Below are positions 1 through 12,859 of a DNA stretch of 64,000 nt, piece after piece. The stretch is from the NCBI GenBank assembly GCA_930367205.1, contig OV884011.1, positions 45,459,754 to 45,523,753 on the forward strand, written 5' to 3'. This DNA is from Acanthosoma haemorrhoidale. Its lineage: Eukaryota; Arthropoda; Insecta; Hemiptera; Acanthosomatidae. Below the pieces are notes generated by a model, which saw nothing but the letters and a program-made list of their open reading frames with translations, ran no database searches and was not told where the DNA came from. The translations under genes were made by a program, and so were the position numbers. Position 1 is the first letter of the stretch; each line of letters starts with the position of its first letter.

Positions 1-1538
1 TACATAACGCTTTGAATGCATATTTCTCAATTGTTCGAGGAAACAAATATGAAAATTTGGCATCTGTTGGGTCAGTAGTTGTTTTGCCTTATGAAAATGA
101 ACAGTAACCTCAGTAACTGAATTTACATTTCACAGCATCTCTCTTCAAATTGAAAACAGTTTATTTACATAAATCATAAATAATCTATAATGTTTACAAA
201 AATGATCTTATGCTAATATATCTAGTCTAGAGCAAAACTAACTAACAACATCGTTCTTATAATAATAATATAATATAAATTTTAAAAATCCAACGACAAA
301 AATAAATAAAAACCTAGATCCTAATAGAATATTCACAGCATATTATCTCCTAAACCTTTATGTTTAGGTTAACTTTATGTTAGCAATATTTTTATGGATT
401 GTGTTTGTTTATATTTATCTATAAATTATGTGGCTATTTATTTTAAAATATCTGGAATATAATCAGCTTTCGACAGTTCGTGCAACTTAACTATTGTAGT
501 GCACCTTGGTCTGTCATGTATTCTTAGAAACTTATTTTGAATTATTCGAAGCTTGCTGATATATACTACCTTCCAACTAGATGATGCGTGAGTTAGTATG
601 GACGTAAGTTAGTACTGTTAAATTTCAAATTAATAATCTTGCCTAGGGACTAAGCTTAGAATTCCTAATGATAAATGGTGCTCTCTTGAATCAAGAAGAG
701 ATCAACATGAAGGAGATAGTGAAATAGACTGTGTGATACATTTGTAATTACTTTAAACTTGGTATTTTATGTTATATTTATTATAATAAATACAAACACA
801 AATTTTGTAATAATTAATTTTTCATTTCCTATTATCTTTTTTACCAAAAACTTATAAAATATATATGTAAAAATACATGTTTGCAAAGGGTTAAATTAGA
901 TTTGCAGAAGCGTGAATTTGAAATGCAAAAGGGTAAATTTAAAGAGCAAAATCCGTACTAATCGTAATAACGGTAATAGGGTTCAGGGTTACTTATTATA
1001 TTTTGTTTAATACTTTATTAAAGCATAATGCGAGCATCATAGTCAATACATGTTTCCGTGTGTGTCGCGATTCCGATTCAAATAGGGAGTGCTAAAAATT
1101 TCATAACTTTTAAATTTTTTTTAGATAGAAAAATAATTTATTTGAAAAATTATATACAATAACAGTAACAGTGTGCTTATATCGATAAAAAAAAAACATG
1201 TTCATTTAATTGTTAATGAAGTTAATCATTAACTTACCTAAGATTGTACATCATGTCTAATGAACTCGGCAACGTCTTTCATAAAATACGGACCATCAAA
1301 TAGAACCTACATGTTAGATTTTAGGGTCGCAAAACATACGGAGTTATGTTTTGTGTGCACGTATTTATTGGGGTGATGAAAAGTTCATTATTTACAGACG
1401 AGGTTTGTACATGCTATCTGTGTCTGCATCAGGTATGAGGTGGTGAAATGTTGAGAAACTGATTTGTTCAGCTGTGAAGAACTTACCTCCTATTATCCTC
1501 TACTGTCACACACAAGGGCCTGATGAAGAAATATATAG
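1..1538. other. AT-rich stretch without recognisable gene
   Basis: I see no supported coding region, RNA gene or mobile element here. The sequence is AT-rich and every frame is broken by frequent stops. Confidence 0.6.
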
Positions 1539-1561
1539 TATTATTATTATTATTATTATTT
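1539..1561. repeat. (ATT)n microsatellite, 3' tail of the I-like LINE
   Basis: About seven tandem ATT units. Read on the minus strand they are (TAA)n and follow the 3' untranslated region of the LINE fragment that ends here. Drosophila I factors end in TAA repeats, so this is probably the element's own tail and not an independent microsatellite. Confidence 0.65.
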
Positions 1562-1623
1562 GTTCCGGCATTTGTGCACCGCGGCCTCAGTGAGACCTAT
1601 TGTGCGCCGTCCTGTTCCTTGTC

Positions 1624-2256
1624 CTATATATGTGACAGGCCCACGGCCTTTGCAAATCTGAGGATACTGAATGGATCGATCAGTTCACATAGTTTGGGGT
1701 CTACAATGCGATCACTACCAAAGTGAAGGTATCGCCTTCTAGCTAAGTTATCACAGTCACATATTATATGACGTGCCGTTTCTCCCTCTTTCTTGCAGAA
1801 TCTGCAGATTGGTGATCCCACTATCCCCAAATTAAAGAGGTGTTTATTTAACCGACAGTGACCTGTATAGAGTCCTGTCACACTTTTGAGTGTCCACCTG
1901 TCCATTGATAGAAGTGCTGAGCTTCTTCTCTTACAGGGTCCATTAAGAAACAGTTTCGAGTGTTCCTGTTTCTTAGTTTCTCTCCAAGAAAGTCTTGCCT
2001 TGTCCTCTAAAGCTAATTTTATACGCCTTTTAGCGTAGCTGAGGCTGATACCACATATGGGTTCAGGTGCAAGAGGTGTCTGTTCTGAGCCCACCCTTGC
2101 AAGGCCATCTGCCTTCTCATTGCCTGTGATGCCTGTGTGTCCTGGCACCCAGTCGATTCTAACCTTATTGGCTAGCGAGAGTGTGTTTAAGTTGTTTTTG
2201 CACTCCTCAACCAAATAAGATCTGGTCGTATAGCTTCTCAGGGCGCCAATGGCTGC
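1624..2256 (-). pseudogene. I-clade-like non-LTR retrotransposon, RNase H C-terminus (5'-truncated)
   Basis: This is an open frame of about 210 codons on the minus strand. It begins inside a ribonuclease H domain (QAAIGALRS, then WVPGHTGITGNEKADGLAR, with the last metal-binding Asp in EKAD). It ends with a CCHC-like cluster (CRFCKKEGETARHIICDC), the usual C-terminal arrangement of the second ORF in RNase H-bearing LINEs such as the I clade. The reverse transcriptase and the first half of RNase H, including the Asp normally before SQAA, are missing. The 3' UTR runs to a (TAA)n tail at about 1540. The listed start is an artificial boundary: upstream lies an intron-like block (2257-2462). It is a dead 3' fragment; the clade assignment rests on the RNase H plus TAA tail and is moderately sure. 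Confidence 0.8.
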
Positions 2257-2462
2257 CTGCAACAAACAAACAAAAAACAAAAAAAAAAATATATAGTAAC
2301 TTCATCCGTAGAACAATTTTTTGGAAATCTATGTTTCTTTTATCGTCCTAAGTCAGCACCCCAACAAAGCAACATGGATTTTTGGTTTTGAAAAAAGAAG
2401 TGGGGCTTGTTAGGAGATGAAATTGATATTGATCCCCTAGCAGATACGTTAAGTTCTCATAC
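2257..2462 (-). other. Intron-like 206-bp insertion within the LINE RNase H fragment
   Basis: On the minus strand the block starts with GTATGAG after AGCCAG and ends in a T-rich tract followed by GCAG, i.e. a consensus donor and acceptor. Joining the flanks gives ...GSQ then AAIGAL, which restores the SQAA register of RNase H. It may be a real small intron, or a chance junction of a truncated LINE with unrelated DNA. Confidence 0.3.
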
Positions 2463-2463
2463 C

Positions 2464-5400
2464 TGGCTCCCTTTGTAGCTAGTGTGCAGTTCAGACGCTG
2501 AGACCATCAATGTATAGCTGCAGTCTTCAGCTAATCTGACAAGATCAGTATATATCTTGCTTATCCTCAGAGCAAACACCATTAACATAATAACTGCTGG
2601 TAGGTCTGTGCTCCCTTATCGAATAGGGCGTGGCAGTCCCTAAGGGATTATTATTACATATTTATAACTGGGGCAGGGCAGTCAGAGATGGCAGATGTGG
2701 CTTTCGGCGAGGATCGGACCCCACCCAACGACATAAATGTATGTTCGAATTGGCTACTAATCGTTTTTAAGAGGATAGAAACGACTTGCAATAAACATTT
2801 GAAACATGTCAAACCCGTATGGAGAGGATCAACTTTCAACACGTTCTATGGATAGGAGAAATTAACTCAATCGATATGAAATTTTAGAGGTATATTCCAC
2901 AGCACCTCAAAGTACGCCAATTGATTTTTGAATAACGCTAAGTCTGGAAAAAAATCAAGCGAGAAATTTTCCTCTTCTCTGGAGGTGGAGAAGCTTTCTA
3001 TAAATATGAACAGATAAATTTCTGAATAAAAAACAATCCTTTTTATCTTGTCTTTAATTACCACAAAAAGTTTTATAAATTTGTAATACAATAATTATAA
3101 AATAATTACAATAGCTACGAGAATAATATATGTTGTTTACTTTTCTTTTATTGTTTCCTTCCACTTTCTTCTTTTTCTTCCTTCTAAAATGGTAATAATG
3201 CTTGACTTAGATATCATTGATCGGTAATATTAATGAAAAAGTGCCTTTTTGGGTATATATTCAACCATGGTTTCATTGGCCATAAATATGATTATTAATA
3301 ATGCCTAGACAATTGTTATAAACTCGACCAGCTCTGGAAATTAGTTGACATTGGTCCCTCGTTCCAGAAAACCGAACTCTGGAACAGAACCACAACCTGG
3401 TAACCTGATAATGTTTTACAGTAAGAAAATTTTCTCTGATTTTTTTCTTTATAAAAATTGAATGCATTTTCAAAGACTTTTCTATTTTGATTGTTGATTA
3501 ATTCACCCTGCTCACTATACTTGGTTTCGAAGCGAATGGTGGGATTTATTATGTTGGCGATTATGTCAAGCCAATAAATTCAGCTAACCTAAATCCACTT
3601 TTTTTTCAATCGAAAGAGGAAGTGAAAAAAAATTGGTGTAAATTTATTATTTTTCCATCCATTTTTCAATTTAAAAAATGCATAAAACGGAACTGATATT
3701 ATGATTTATAAAATTGTAAGTGCCTACAATCTCCTTTTTTATCTGTAGGATCAGGAAGTATTCTTAATAATTTTTAGATTTAAAGATAATACAAAAAGTG
3801 GTCGTAAAACCTTTTTAATGACATTTAGGTCGATTTTCAAATGGTTTTTTATTAATTATTCAGTCAATTATAATTACTTACGTTTTACTTGCGATTTTCA
3901 GTGACCTGGGGGTGTTGATTTGGCGCTTGATGAAATATTTATTGATTTAAAGTTTACAATATGTTTCAATTTGATGATTTAAAAAGTGGAGGTCCTTCCC
4001 TTACTTCGTGTCCCCTTAGTATCTCTGGATGTTGATTTTTCACAATGTACTTCCATTGTTACATTGTTAGGCAAGATTCTGTGATCATCTAGCTTTATCA
4101 GATTTTATGAAATAGTTTCTTTTATAAAACCTGTATAAGTTTTTTATCATTTATTTTTTTTATGAGAAAGTTGAAAGGATTGGACATCCCGTTCACATGC
4201 TCCCACTATTGGACTGAATGCTGACACTAGACACAATGGCTAACATATGTACAATGGTCGTAAGTGTTATACAAGACGGAGCAGGTAGCTGATGGTCTGT
4301 AAATATCTACCAGGTTCCTGGATACAGGTAGTCAGTAGCTCTGGATCTTCTGCTGGAGATAAAGACAAAAAACAGCAAATAAGAAGAGAACGTACAGAAA
4401 GGAGCTGGCCTTCCAGAAGGCTGGACAAAGGAAATGGAATTAGTACACTCTCTTAGGTTCTGTGGGACAACACAGTGTTGACTGATTTGTCTGCTGAGCA
4501 AATATATACACACCCTCAAGATGCCTGTCGACGTCTCAACCGTCAGATGATTCTCGTTCAGGCCAACAACGCCATGGCTGGTGTTTAAATTTGTTGTATG
4601 ATCACAGAGCCTCTACTTTTACTACGAAATGAGGCGATTGTTTTTCGTCTGTTTGTATTTTTTGGGAAAAGACGGAGTGCTAGGGGCTTGCTCCACCTCT
4701 GTAGCGTGATGACCCGGTATAGCAGTACCTCCGGGAACGGCACATTTAAAGCAAACCATACACATTCAAGTCATTAATTGTTTAATTAAATTAATCGATT
4801 GATTAATTAATTGCATATATGGGTGGTGGGTGATTCGTGCCCCCACCCACCGGTAAATTTTCAGTTTAATCTCCTGAACCCCTATGGGACGTATGTATCA
4901 TGAGATCGACGAAGCTGATCACGAACAGGTTGATCGTTTTTAGTATTGAATCATTAAAAATAAATTTTTATATGTTTCAGGTTGCTGGAAAATCGAGTGG
5001 GCCAGTCATTTTTGATGGATGCACCTACTCCTGAAAGTCTTGAATTATACATACTAAGTATAATTTTGTTTATTACGTATTATATATCAAAATTTTTTTT
5101 AAACCCCCTTCCTCCTTCTCTCTTTTCAGCCACTAACATTACGCACCACAAACATGTATTTCCATTTCCTTTCATTTTTTCCGCAATCACTTTTTTTTTT
5201 TTTAATTATTTTATTTATTAACACGTAGCCGACTGAAACCCATCGAAAGAGGTGTTGAAGGAGGAAGGTCCAAAAATTATAAAATCACCTTAAGCGGAAT
5301 TCAAATAGAACCATTTGGTCTCAAAATAAAATGGATCAAAGTTCACCTTTGTCAAATATAAATTAGTAAGATAGCTATTTATTAATGTTATATTTTGTTG

Positions 5401-7023
5401 AAAAGAAAAAGAAACGAAGAACCCAACAATACACATACGATTAATACTGAAAGTTTTTTAGTAGCAAAGTTTATTGAAATTTATATATAATATTTTATCA
5501 GGTCTTTGCCAAGTCTGAAGGGAAAAGCTCTAATTTCATTCAGGTATCGTCTTTCAAAATTATCCAATCTTTCCGAAATTGTAAGCCATGAGGAGTTTTA
5601 ACAAATATAGTTTAGCTTTTTTGGAGAGAAATGCTATTATTTCATTTTCTAGTTCCTTAATTTCGTCTACAAATAAAATTTGAAAAAATACAATTTAACT
5701 CGTAATTGATATAAACAATTTTTATTTCTAAATAAAATGGTTAATTTCTGGAACCATATGTTGAACAAGATCGTAAGTATTAGAGTCCCATACATCTGCC
5801 CCATTAGATAGAGATGAGGAGTTACCCCAAGGGATGACAGTGGTTTCCCTGTTTTATACAGGCGATAACTCCGCTGCCATTCTGCCGGTTTACAAGTCAT
5901 TAGAGTAGCACACAGTCGGCCGGTCCCATTCAACCTCGGGGCAATAAAACGCATAAAACTCAGACAAATTCTTGCGGGTGCAGACAAAAAAAAAGAATCG
6001 GTGCTCACTAATGGACGCGTGCGATGTTTTCCTGCCCATTAACGCCGCTCTGGCAGCTGGTCCAGGTTTTTACCCCAAAAACCGAACGCCAGCTGAACTC
6101 CCCCCCTCCGCTATTAGCAGCATCATTAGAATATGATCGGATCCCGTCGGATTCCGAATACGAGGATAAACCGGGCACTCGTTGAAAGTGATCCGGTTAT
6201 TGTAGGAACGTCCAAGGATTAGGCAGAGGTTGACAGCTCTGCAAACACTGCTGGCTGGGGAAGGGGACAATGGGCCAGGTACATTTAAGTGGGTTTCGGG
6301 ACCATTCCATTCACCCATTTTTTTTATTCAGACAATTTTATTGTTGCCGGTTCAATAGGATGTCGAGATGAGGGTTGAGCGCGAAAAAAATCGAGAAGCT
6401 ATAAAGGATTAGATACAATGTTCCGAACAAATCATCGATTTTTTTTTTTCAATTATTCCAATAAATAAAAATAAAATCGTTAATAATTTCTCACCGCCGA
6501 ATTTTAGGACGCGTTACTTTATTGTCTCAGAAAACAATTGAATTTTCCTGTTCTTTTTTTTCATTACAAATTCCATCAAAAATCAAATTTCCAGGAAAAA
6601 TTATCCAAGCTCTCTAACCTGTTACCAGGATCTCATTATGGAGGAATCTCTATCTTTACAACCCACCTCGAAAGTTGACGTGGGCCTGTAAATCTCCTGG
6701 TCTATTGCTCGAATAATTAGACTATGATATTGGCCGGTCATGTCCAGCCAATAAATGACTGGGGTCATCCAAAAAATATGAACGCTCAACTGGAAGAGAA
6801 GAACGTGACGTCGATAAAAACGTTGGTAGGTAGGCATCGAACAGAAGATAAGATACATGAATGGAAAAAAGTGGGAAAAAATCTCCTTAGCTGCTGACTA
6901 TGAAAGGTAAGTCCCAAAATTGGGTAAGGACATCCAGTTCACTTAGGTTAGATTTAGAAACTAAAGCGAACGAGCGATTTTTCTAAACCAAAATCAAAAT
7001 TGTATTTACGGCTTCTTACACAT
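2464..7023. other. Non-coding stretch with scattered GC-richer islands
   Basis: No gene can be supported. GC-richer patches at about 4200-4560 and 5780-6320 stand out from the AT-rich background and contain open stretches of 80-110 codons on the minus strand. Their translations match nothing I recognise; they could be old transposon remnants. A short hairpin-like stretch of G-rich then C-rich sequence lies near 4822-4852. Confidence 0.45.
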
Positions 7024-7407
7024 TTAGCAAGTGGTCAGGGAATATTCTAGTTGTTTTTTCTTCTCATTGAGCTCGCACAGCCTGTACAGAATGTATTTCC
7101 TCGCTTTAAGAACCTGGTCATTGCAACCATCCCTTCTCATATCCGCAGACAGCCTGTTCAACTCTTTCTCGAGCCAGTAGTTGAGGCTGAACCTTGAACT
7201 TGCCGAATCCTGGCTCCTGCACTCAGCTTTAGTCTTCGTGTCCTCTTTGTGGAAGATGCCAAGCCACTCCGCTACGTCCGTAAGCACCATGAGGATACCC
7301 AATATCGTTTCCATAAAATCCAAGCCTAAGATCCCACTGTGGCTCAAAATAGTTTTTGTACAATCATATTTCTTTTGCGGATCACACAATTTGCACACCT
7401 CGCCCAT
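7024..7407 (-). CDS. Hypothetical protein, 127 codons
   Basis: The frame opens at an ATG (7407-7405) and closes with TAA at 7024. The product begins with a CxxC pair (MGEVCKLCDP), carries a moderately hydrophobic stretch at about residues 25-48 (SGILGLDFMETILGILMVLT) and ends in a charged, probably helical region rich in Leu, Lys and Arg (residues 75-122). I do not recognise the family. The ATG is preceded by TTTATCTTTAG, which resembles a splice acceptor, so this may be the last exon of a larger gene. GC content is above its surroundings. It could also be a chance ORF; no homology or expression evidence is available. Confidence 0.35.
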   Translation of the reverse strand: MGEVCKLCDPQKKYDCTKTILSHSGILGLDFMETILGILMVLTDVAEWLGIFHKEDTKTKAECRSQDSASSRFSLNYWLEKELNRLSADMRRDGCNDQVLKARKYILYRLCELNEKKKQLEYSLTTC

Positions 7408-7833
7408 TCTAAAGATAAAACTGGAATTTAAACGTGCTATCTAATTTTTTTTAAAGGAGCTTTGTTTTACACTATTTCGTTGCGTAACATATGTTAGCTC
7501 TATTCAAATAATGTACTGTAATAAACACGTTTAAATATTAATCAAAACCTTTTTAAAAATACATCATCCCCCCCCCTTTCATGATACGAAACAAGAATCT
7601 TATTAACCTTCAAATGAATTACTATAAAATGCTTTATTGAAAACACAGCAACCATGTTTTTTTTATCATTATCGTTCATTCAATCATTATTACGACCTTG
7701 AAGACTTAACGGTATTTTAAGTCTAATGCTAAATCAATTATCCACCTGAGCTCCCAATCACAAACCATGCCTGTGATAAACCTCTTTTTTCATCAACCTG
7801 TTAAGACCTCAGAACAAATATAAAATAGAACTA

Positions 7834-7928
7834 CGAGGGTGGTCTGAAAAGTTTCCGACCTAACAAAGCTTTTATTTATTTTATTATCACCTTCATGTTG
7901 AGGTTGGAAACTTTTCAGACCACCTGTG
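7834..7928. mobile_element. 95-bp mariner-derived MITE
   Basis: The ends are inverted repeats of about 28 bp with three mismatches (left CGAGGGTGGTCTGAAAAGTT, right end complementary to CACAGGTGGTCTGAAAAGTT). TA dinucleotides flank both sides (7832-7833 and 7929-7930), the target duplication expected of Tc1/mariner elements. The terminal sequence resembles known insect mariner ends. Only about 40 bp lie between the repeats, so there is no transposase; it would need one supplied in trans. Confidence 0.85.
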
Positions 7929-10900
7929 TAATATAAAATAATATTTACTTAATAATAAGGTTCGTACAAAGGATATGGGACTCTCCCCTAAGCTACAACT
8001 AACTTAAAAACTGGATCACCCTCAACGGCTGTGACCAGTGCTGAATGAAGGCTGGTGGAGTGATTGGGCTGAAAACTGGGTTTGTGGTGAGCTGCAGTGA
8101 TTTGAAGGACATGACATCTCTCCGGCGGATGAAGTCATCTACAAGTCCATGGCATCTCGAACACATCGCGTAGCTCACTTTTTATTTGATTTAAATTTTT
8201 TTTTTTAATTGGGTCTTCTTTGCAGTTTTACTAAAGTTACTTTAGAGGATAGTGGAGCACCACAGTACAACTGAGCTGCCCGGGTGATCATCAACTTGAG
8301 TCGGATCAGTATGTTGGGAAAATGTCGTATGGTTTACAATTTACCACGGATACGAGCAACTTTAAACGACCGCGATGTGGGGAGAGAGTAAAGCTGGTAT
8401 GAAATAGGTGATAGGTGAGAAACGAGACCAGGTGCGATTTGTCACTGTGAAGGGCTGTTTCTTAAACAAGGCTCAAGGGCGGGATCTGCCCTACAAAGGT
8501 GGCCACACACCAGGGGCCCCTTAACACCCATTTAGTGGTGTCCTTTGCCGTATTGTACATCCCACCACTTCTACGGCGGCCTCTTTTATCGTCCACCACT
8601 CCAGAGATTTTAACGCGCCGGAACGGCACTCGGCAAAACGAGCCCGCACCGCATTCTTCTCGTCTCGATGACCTTCTTTTCGGGATCTGGAGCAGGAGCA
8701 GGGGGAAGTGGTAACCTATTTAGAAAAATTTGTGGAAGTTCTCATCGAATTGCCAGAGTACTTGTTGGTCGTTAGGCCCCTTCAGTGATCGGTTGTACTG
8801 GAGTATACTTGCGGAATCTGAGCTGAATGAGTGTAATATTACCTTAGTATGTTTGCCTAATCTCAAAGGGAGAGATCTTAATTACATTCAGGTCTTTCGG
8901 CTGTCTGCATGTACCACAGCTGAGAAATATAGAATATTTCTTTAAAAAAAAAACACGTTTTTCCAACTTATTTATTTATAACTAAGCTGAAAAACAATAT
9001 TTTCCTTTAACAAATTGTCACCTACTTTCTTGTAAATTGGTTGAATGTAACAAAACATTAAATATTCATGAGTTAAATTAATGTTGTTATTTAATTTCTA
9101 TTCCTCATACACTGATTTGTAGTTTAAACTGTTTTTTTTAATGAAATATTTACATTTAATTGGTTTGGTCAATTTAAACTTTATTTTCCAACGTAAAGAA
9201 ATGTAAGTAAGAACTTATTTTTTCTTTGACAGAATGAAAAATATGTCCTTCTGGACATCCTACCTCAAAATGAGGAACTTTTTGTTCTTCCATCCACCCC
9301 TCGGGGGAAGGAGTGGTACATTTTGTCTCCCTTTCGCAGGAGGCCCAGGATTTTCACCCTCTCCGCCTCTAGTCTAGCTCGGGGTATCCAGTTTCGCCCT
9401 CATTCGTATTCCTTAAGGTGAACTTGGTGATTGCTGCATCTCGGAGCACCCAGGTGTGGTGTTCGCGAGCACCTCAAATTGGTTGTCCGCGGGCGTAGAT
9501 ACCGACGTGGCTACCTCCTTGGTCTTCGAAGTGATTCGGGGGACTTGGAAGCCAACTTCCTGGCTCGTAGTCCCCTCTAGAGAGTGCGCTGGTGTCAGAG
9601 CTGAGAGCTTTCGGTCTCCACCATAGTCACCATCCATTCTTCTTCTGTTAGCTGGTCTTCTTCAGGAGATGTTAACTCTTCGAAGTCTTAGTTGCTAATC
9701 TAAACTTCAAGAAACCTGAAAGTCATCAGACTAACTACATGCCAACCTTTATACGAAGAAGGGAAAGGTTCGGGACGGCATTATATTTAGCAAAAATTCT
9801 CTATTCTGGTTTGGTTCAAAATACTCGGGCAAGTCGCTTTTTTTACACGATACGTACAGGAAATAAGCAGCAGTAGCTCTTAGCCAGGTAGGACCATAAA
9901 AGTTTTTTGTTCATAGGTAAGTCCTCAAATTCGTACCTATATTCTAGTCTATTCGTTCTAACATTTTTATTTAATATGGTAAATCTAGATGAGAGGTTGA
10001 AATCCTCAATATATATACAGATACATACTCGTATATAGAATGCTTTCTATTCATCATGAGTTTCTTTTATTTTTAAAATCTCTTGGGCTTCAGGTAAATG
10101 TTTGTCTTGGTTTCCTTAAAACATCAGGGTGAAGAGATTCTAGAATAATTCCGTGATGTAGAGAATAAAAAGTTTTATCATATTTCATGATGATTTCTCC
10201 TGAGGGTGGGAAAAGGTCTAAGATTGCGTTTGTTGGTCGGTATGTAGAGCATCTGTGAGGGATAGTTGGACTGGATGAATATTGTGATTAATTAGTTGTG
10301 TTGGATTAGTGATTGGAATAGGTACTTTTTGTAAAGCCGATGGTATATCAGATTTTTGAACCTAGCAGGTTTTGTCTCCTATGTAGGAATGCTATATTGT
10401 TGCGTCATATATTTGCTAATTATGTATTATTTACGTATGTTGGTATTATTTGCTAGTGGAATAACTATAGCCGGATGATTTAGGGTTTCCTTTTTAGGCA
10501 AGCGAAGTTTCAAGAAGCTTCGAAGGTTTTGCGAGCTTTCCCTTCAGTTCAAGTTTACAGCTACCGCATATTGGAATCTCGTTATTTACGTGTGATGATC
10601 ATGAGCTGAAATGTTTTCTAGTGCAATGTGCGGATCTAATCTACAAAATATTATAGTATGATAAAATCGCTGCTTCGATTTATTTATTTCCATATCTTTC
10701 CGAAGCAGTTCTTCCCGTTATGATTATTATTGTAGTGTTTTTGTAATTCCGCTACAATAAATACATCATTTGTGGATGACTCCCCTTAGTGAAAGGCACT
10801 CATCAGGGCAAAATAATTTTCCTTTTATTTTTCCCACATCCTATTTTTTATAAGTTTGAGAGCCAAGAAAAAAAAAAAATAATAATACATCATTTGCCAA

Positions 10901-11930
10901 GATCAAAAATTGAGTGAGTATTCGGAACAAGTTCATCCCATAGTTTGTGTTACAATACAAATTTTCAGAATCTCGATTTTGTTTGAACCCAATTTGAGAG
11001 AAAACATCAATAGACATTTTGATCATCTTCCACTGTAAAGTGGCTGATCTGTGATTATTCGATATAATATTCATTTAGGAGTAAACATTTTCTTTAAATA
11101 AGCCTTATGTTCGGCTAAGGCTGCGGAACTAGTGTTCGTGCAAATAGATCTCTGAAATAAAAATGAGGCTTACATAAAAAAGAAAACCCTCGAGAAGTCG
11201 GGCTATCAATGAGAACTTGTGAATAGGCCTCCTCTTTCGGAAGTGGAGGGACAGACAGACTGGAGAGGCCTAAGAAAGCGGCGGATTTGTCAAAGAGACC
11301 TCGATGGCTACTCGACCGTGCTAACGGCTGTTTCATTATCGCTAGGTGTGAACCCATTAGTGTAGGTGTTACCTGGCTTCAGTGTCCATTCACAGACTTT
11401 CATTCATAGCTCCAGGGGGCCTTCGCAGCCTGGCCACTACAGGCTCTTCAAGGGCCAACTATGAAATATACACTATATGGCCTGTCTGTGCCGGGTTCGG
11501 CTTCTCACGGCCAAAGGGTGCCGACGGAATAATCCACCATTGAGGAGACAAAGAGTACTTTGTATCTATGCAGTATCTTTCTACTTCTTCCTATTAAGGT
11601 GATGCAGCAGAACATTACTTCTGAGAGAAAATTTTACTGTCAAGCCCGAAGGGAGAGTCTCCACTTTCAAACAGGCGATCGTATTTCATCTGTCCGTAGG
11701 TACGATAGGGGACGTACAACTGAATTAATCTATCTGAAATTTTAAAGATGTATTAAACATCTCGAGAAACGCTGATTAGTTTTTTGGTTAAAAATAGGGA
11801 AATAAAAAATAATTAAATATATTAATAAGCTTCTTCCGATTTCAATATGTTTTCGTTTATTTCACTGTTGTACATGATCTTGAACAGGATACTTATTGGA
11901 CAATATTGATATACATAAATTGTTTTCCAG
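7929..11930. other. Non-coding stretch with unassigned GC-richer patches
   Basis: No gene is supported. Patches at about 8000-8720, 9240-9660 and 11100-11540 are GC-richer. The minus-strand stretch 9413-9637 reads open for 75 codons and contains NQFEVLANT, faintly like the start of LINE ORF1 proteins, but too weakly to call. The rest is AT-rich. Confidence 0.4.
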
Positions 11931-12099
11931 AAAAATGGCGGACGCCCTTATCTACGGGTGCCTTTTACAAGTCAAACGCAGGAGGCTACAACGTGCCATA
12001 TGTACATAGAATATTTTTCAAACGAACAATTTTTATTGCGGCGTTGGTCCCACTATTAGTTATATTATTAATAATATTTTTCAAACTTCCACAAATGAG
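11931..12099 (+). CDS. Candidate exon encoding a membrane anchor
   Basis: A 169-bp open segment lies between a strong acceptor (TGTTTTCCAG) and a strong donor (ATGAG followed by GTAAGAG). In the open frame it starts with two bases of a split codon, gives 55 residues and ends with two bases of another. The translation runs from a polar segment (GAFYKSNAGGYNVPYVHR) through FFKR into a strongly hydrophobic helix (IFIAALVPLLVILLIIFF) and ends KLPQM. This pattern fits a transmembrane or signal-anchor segment of a type II membrane protein. I do not recognise the gene, and no partner exon was found nearby. Splice signals plus the hydrophobic helix make it better than chance, but it is unproven. Confidence 0.4.
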
Positions 12100-12859
12100 G
12101 TAAGAGAGTAGAAGTATATCGTTCACTGCTGACTAGGGGAACTAGGTTAATCCCAACAAGTAAATGGGTCTAAATTTCTGATTTAGACAGGACTGATGAA
12201 GTCCAAGTTTATAAATAATCTGTATCTAGCCATTGGTTCTGCATGAGAAAGTTGTAAAACGTATCCCAAACATACGAGGTATTGACCAACAGCTCCTGAC
12301 AAGGCTGTAAACAGCAAGCATTGTTGCCTACTGTAAGCTCACACAGTCGGCATTAGATAGGGTTGCAGATGTTGGCGCGGTCACAACAAGGGGATTTGCA
12401 GACTGAGGATTTCAGTTGTTGAGTCTGCGGCTGGCCATGATCTGTCCCACCTCATCCGATTATCCTCTTTTAAGTTGATCCTAGGTATAAGGAAAGCTTC
12501 TTTCTCACTGTTCGCCCAACCCGTTTCCAAGGACCAAGTTCGTAAACAGATGGTTAGTTCCAGATACATTCGGCACACCCATGTGAACAGCTGACTAAAT
12601 GTAACCAGATAATTGTTTATTTTTAATTTCCGTTAATGTAATGTAGATCCAGAAATCGAAGGTTAAAGTTAAGTGTTGTAGAGGTCAGTGTAAATGCCTC
12701 ATGATTTGAAAGTGGTGGGGTTGAAACTCTATAGATGGACCATGAATTTATTTAATTTTCGTAAATAGCAGTTTTTGGCTCTCGACAGGATAGCACGCCT
12801 TTCAGGCCTAAATGGGAGCATGTAAGATCGTAAATAATTTAGCCGGTTTTCAATCAATT
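12100..12859. other. No recognisable feature
   Basis: Open frames here are short and their translations are not protein-like. A GC-richer patch at about 12270-12570 is unassigned. Confidence 0.4.

Noticed and set aside
4981..5033. Possible short exon after TATATGTTTCAG (VAGKSSGPVIFDGCTYS)
   Set aside because: It has a good acceptor but only 17 codons, and any resemblance to FLYWCH fingers is too weak.
5667..6318. Minus-strand ORFs in a GC-richer patch
   Set aside because: No motif recognised; the longer one starts at GTG, and the patch may be an old repeat.
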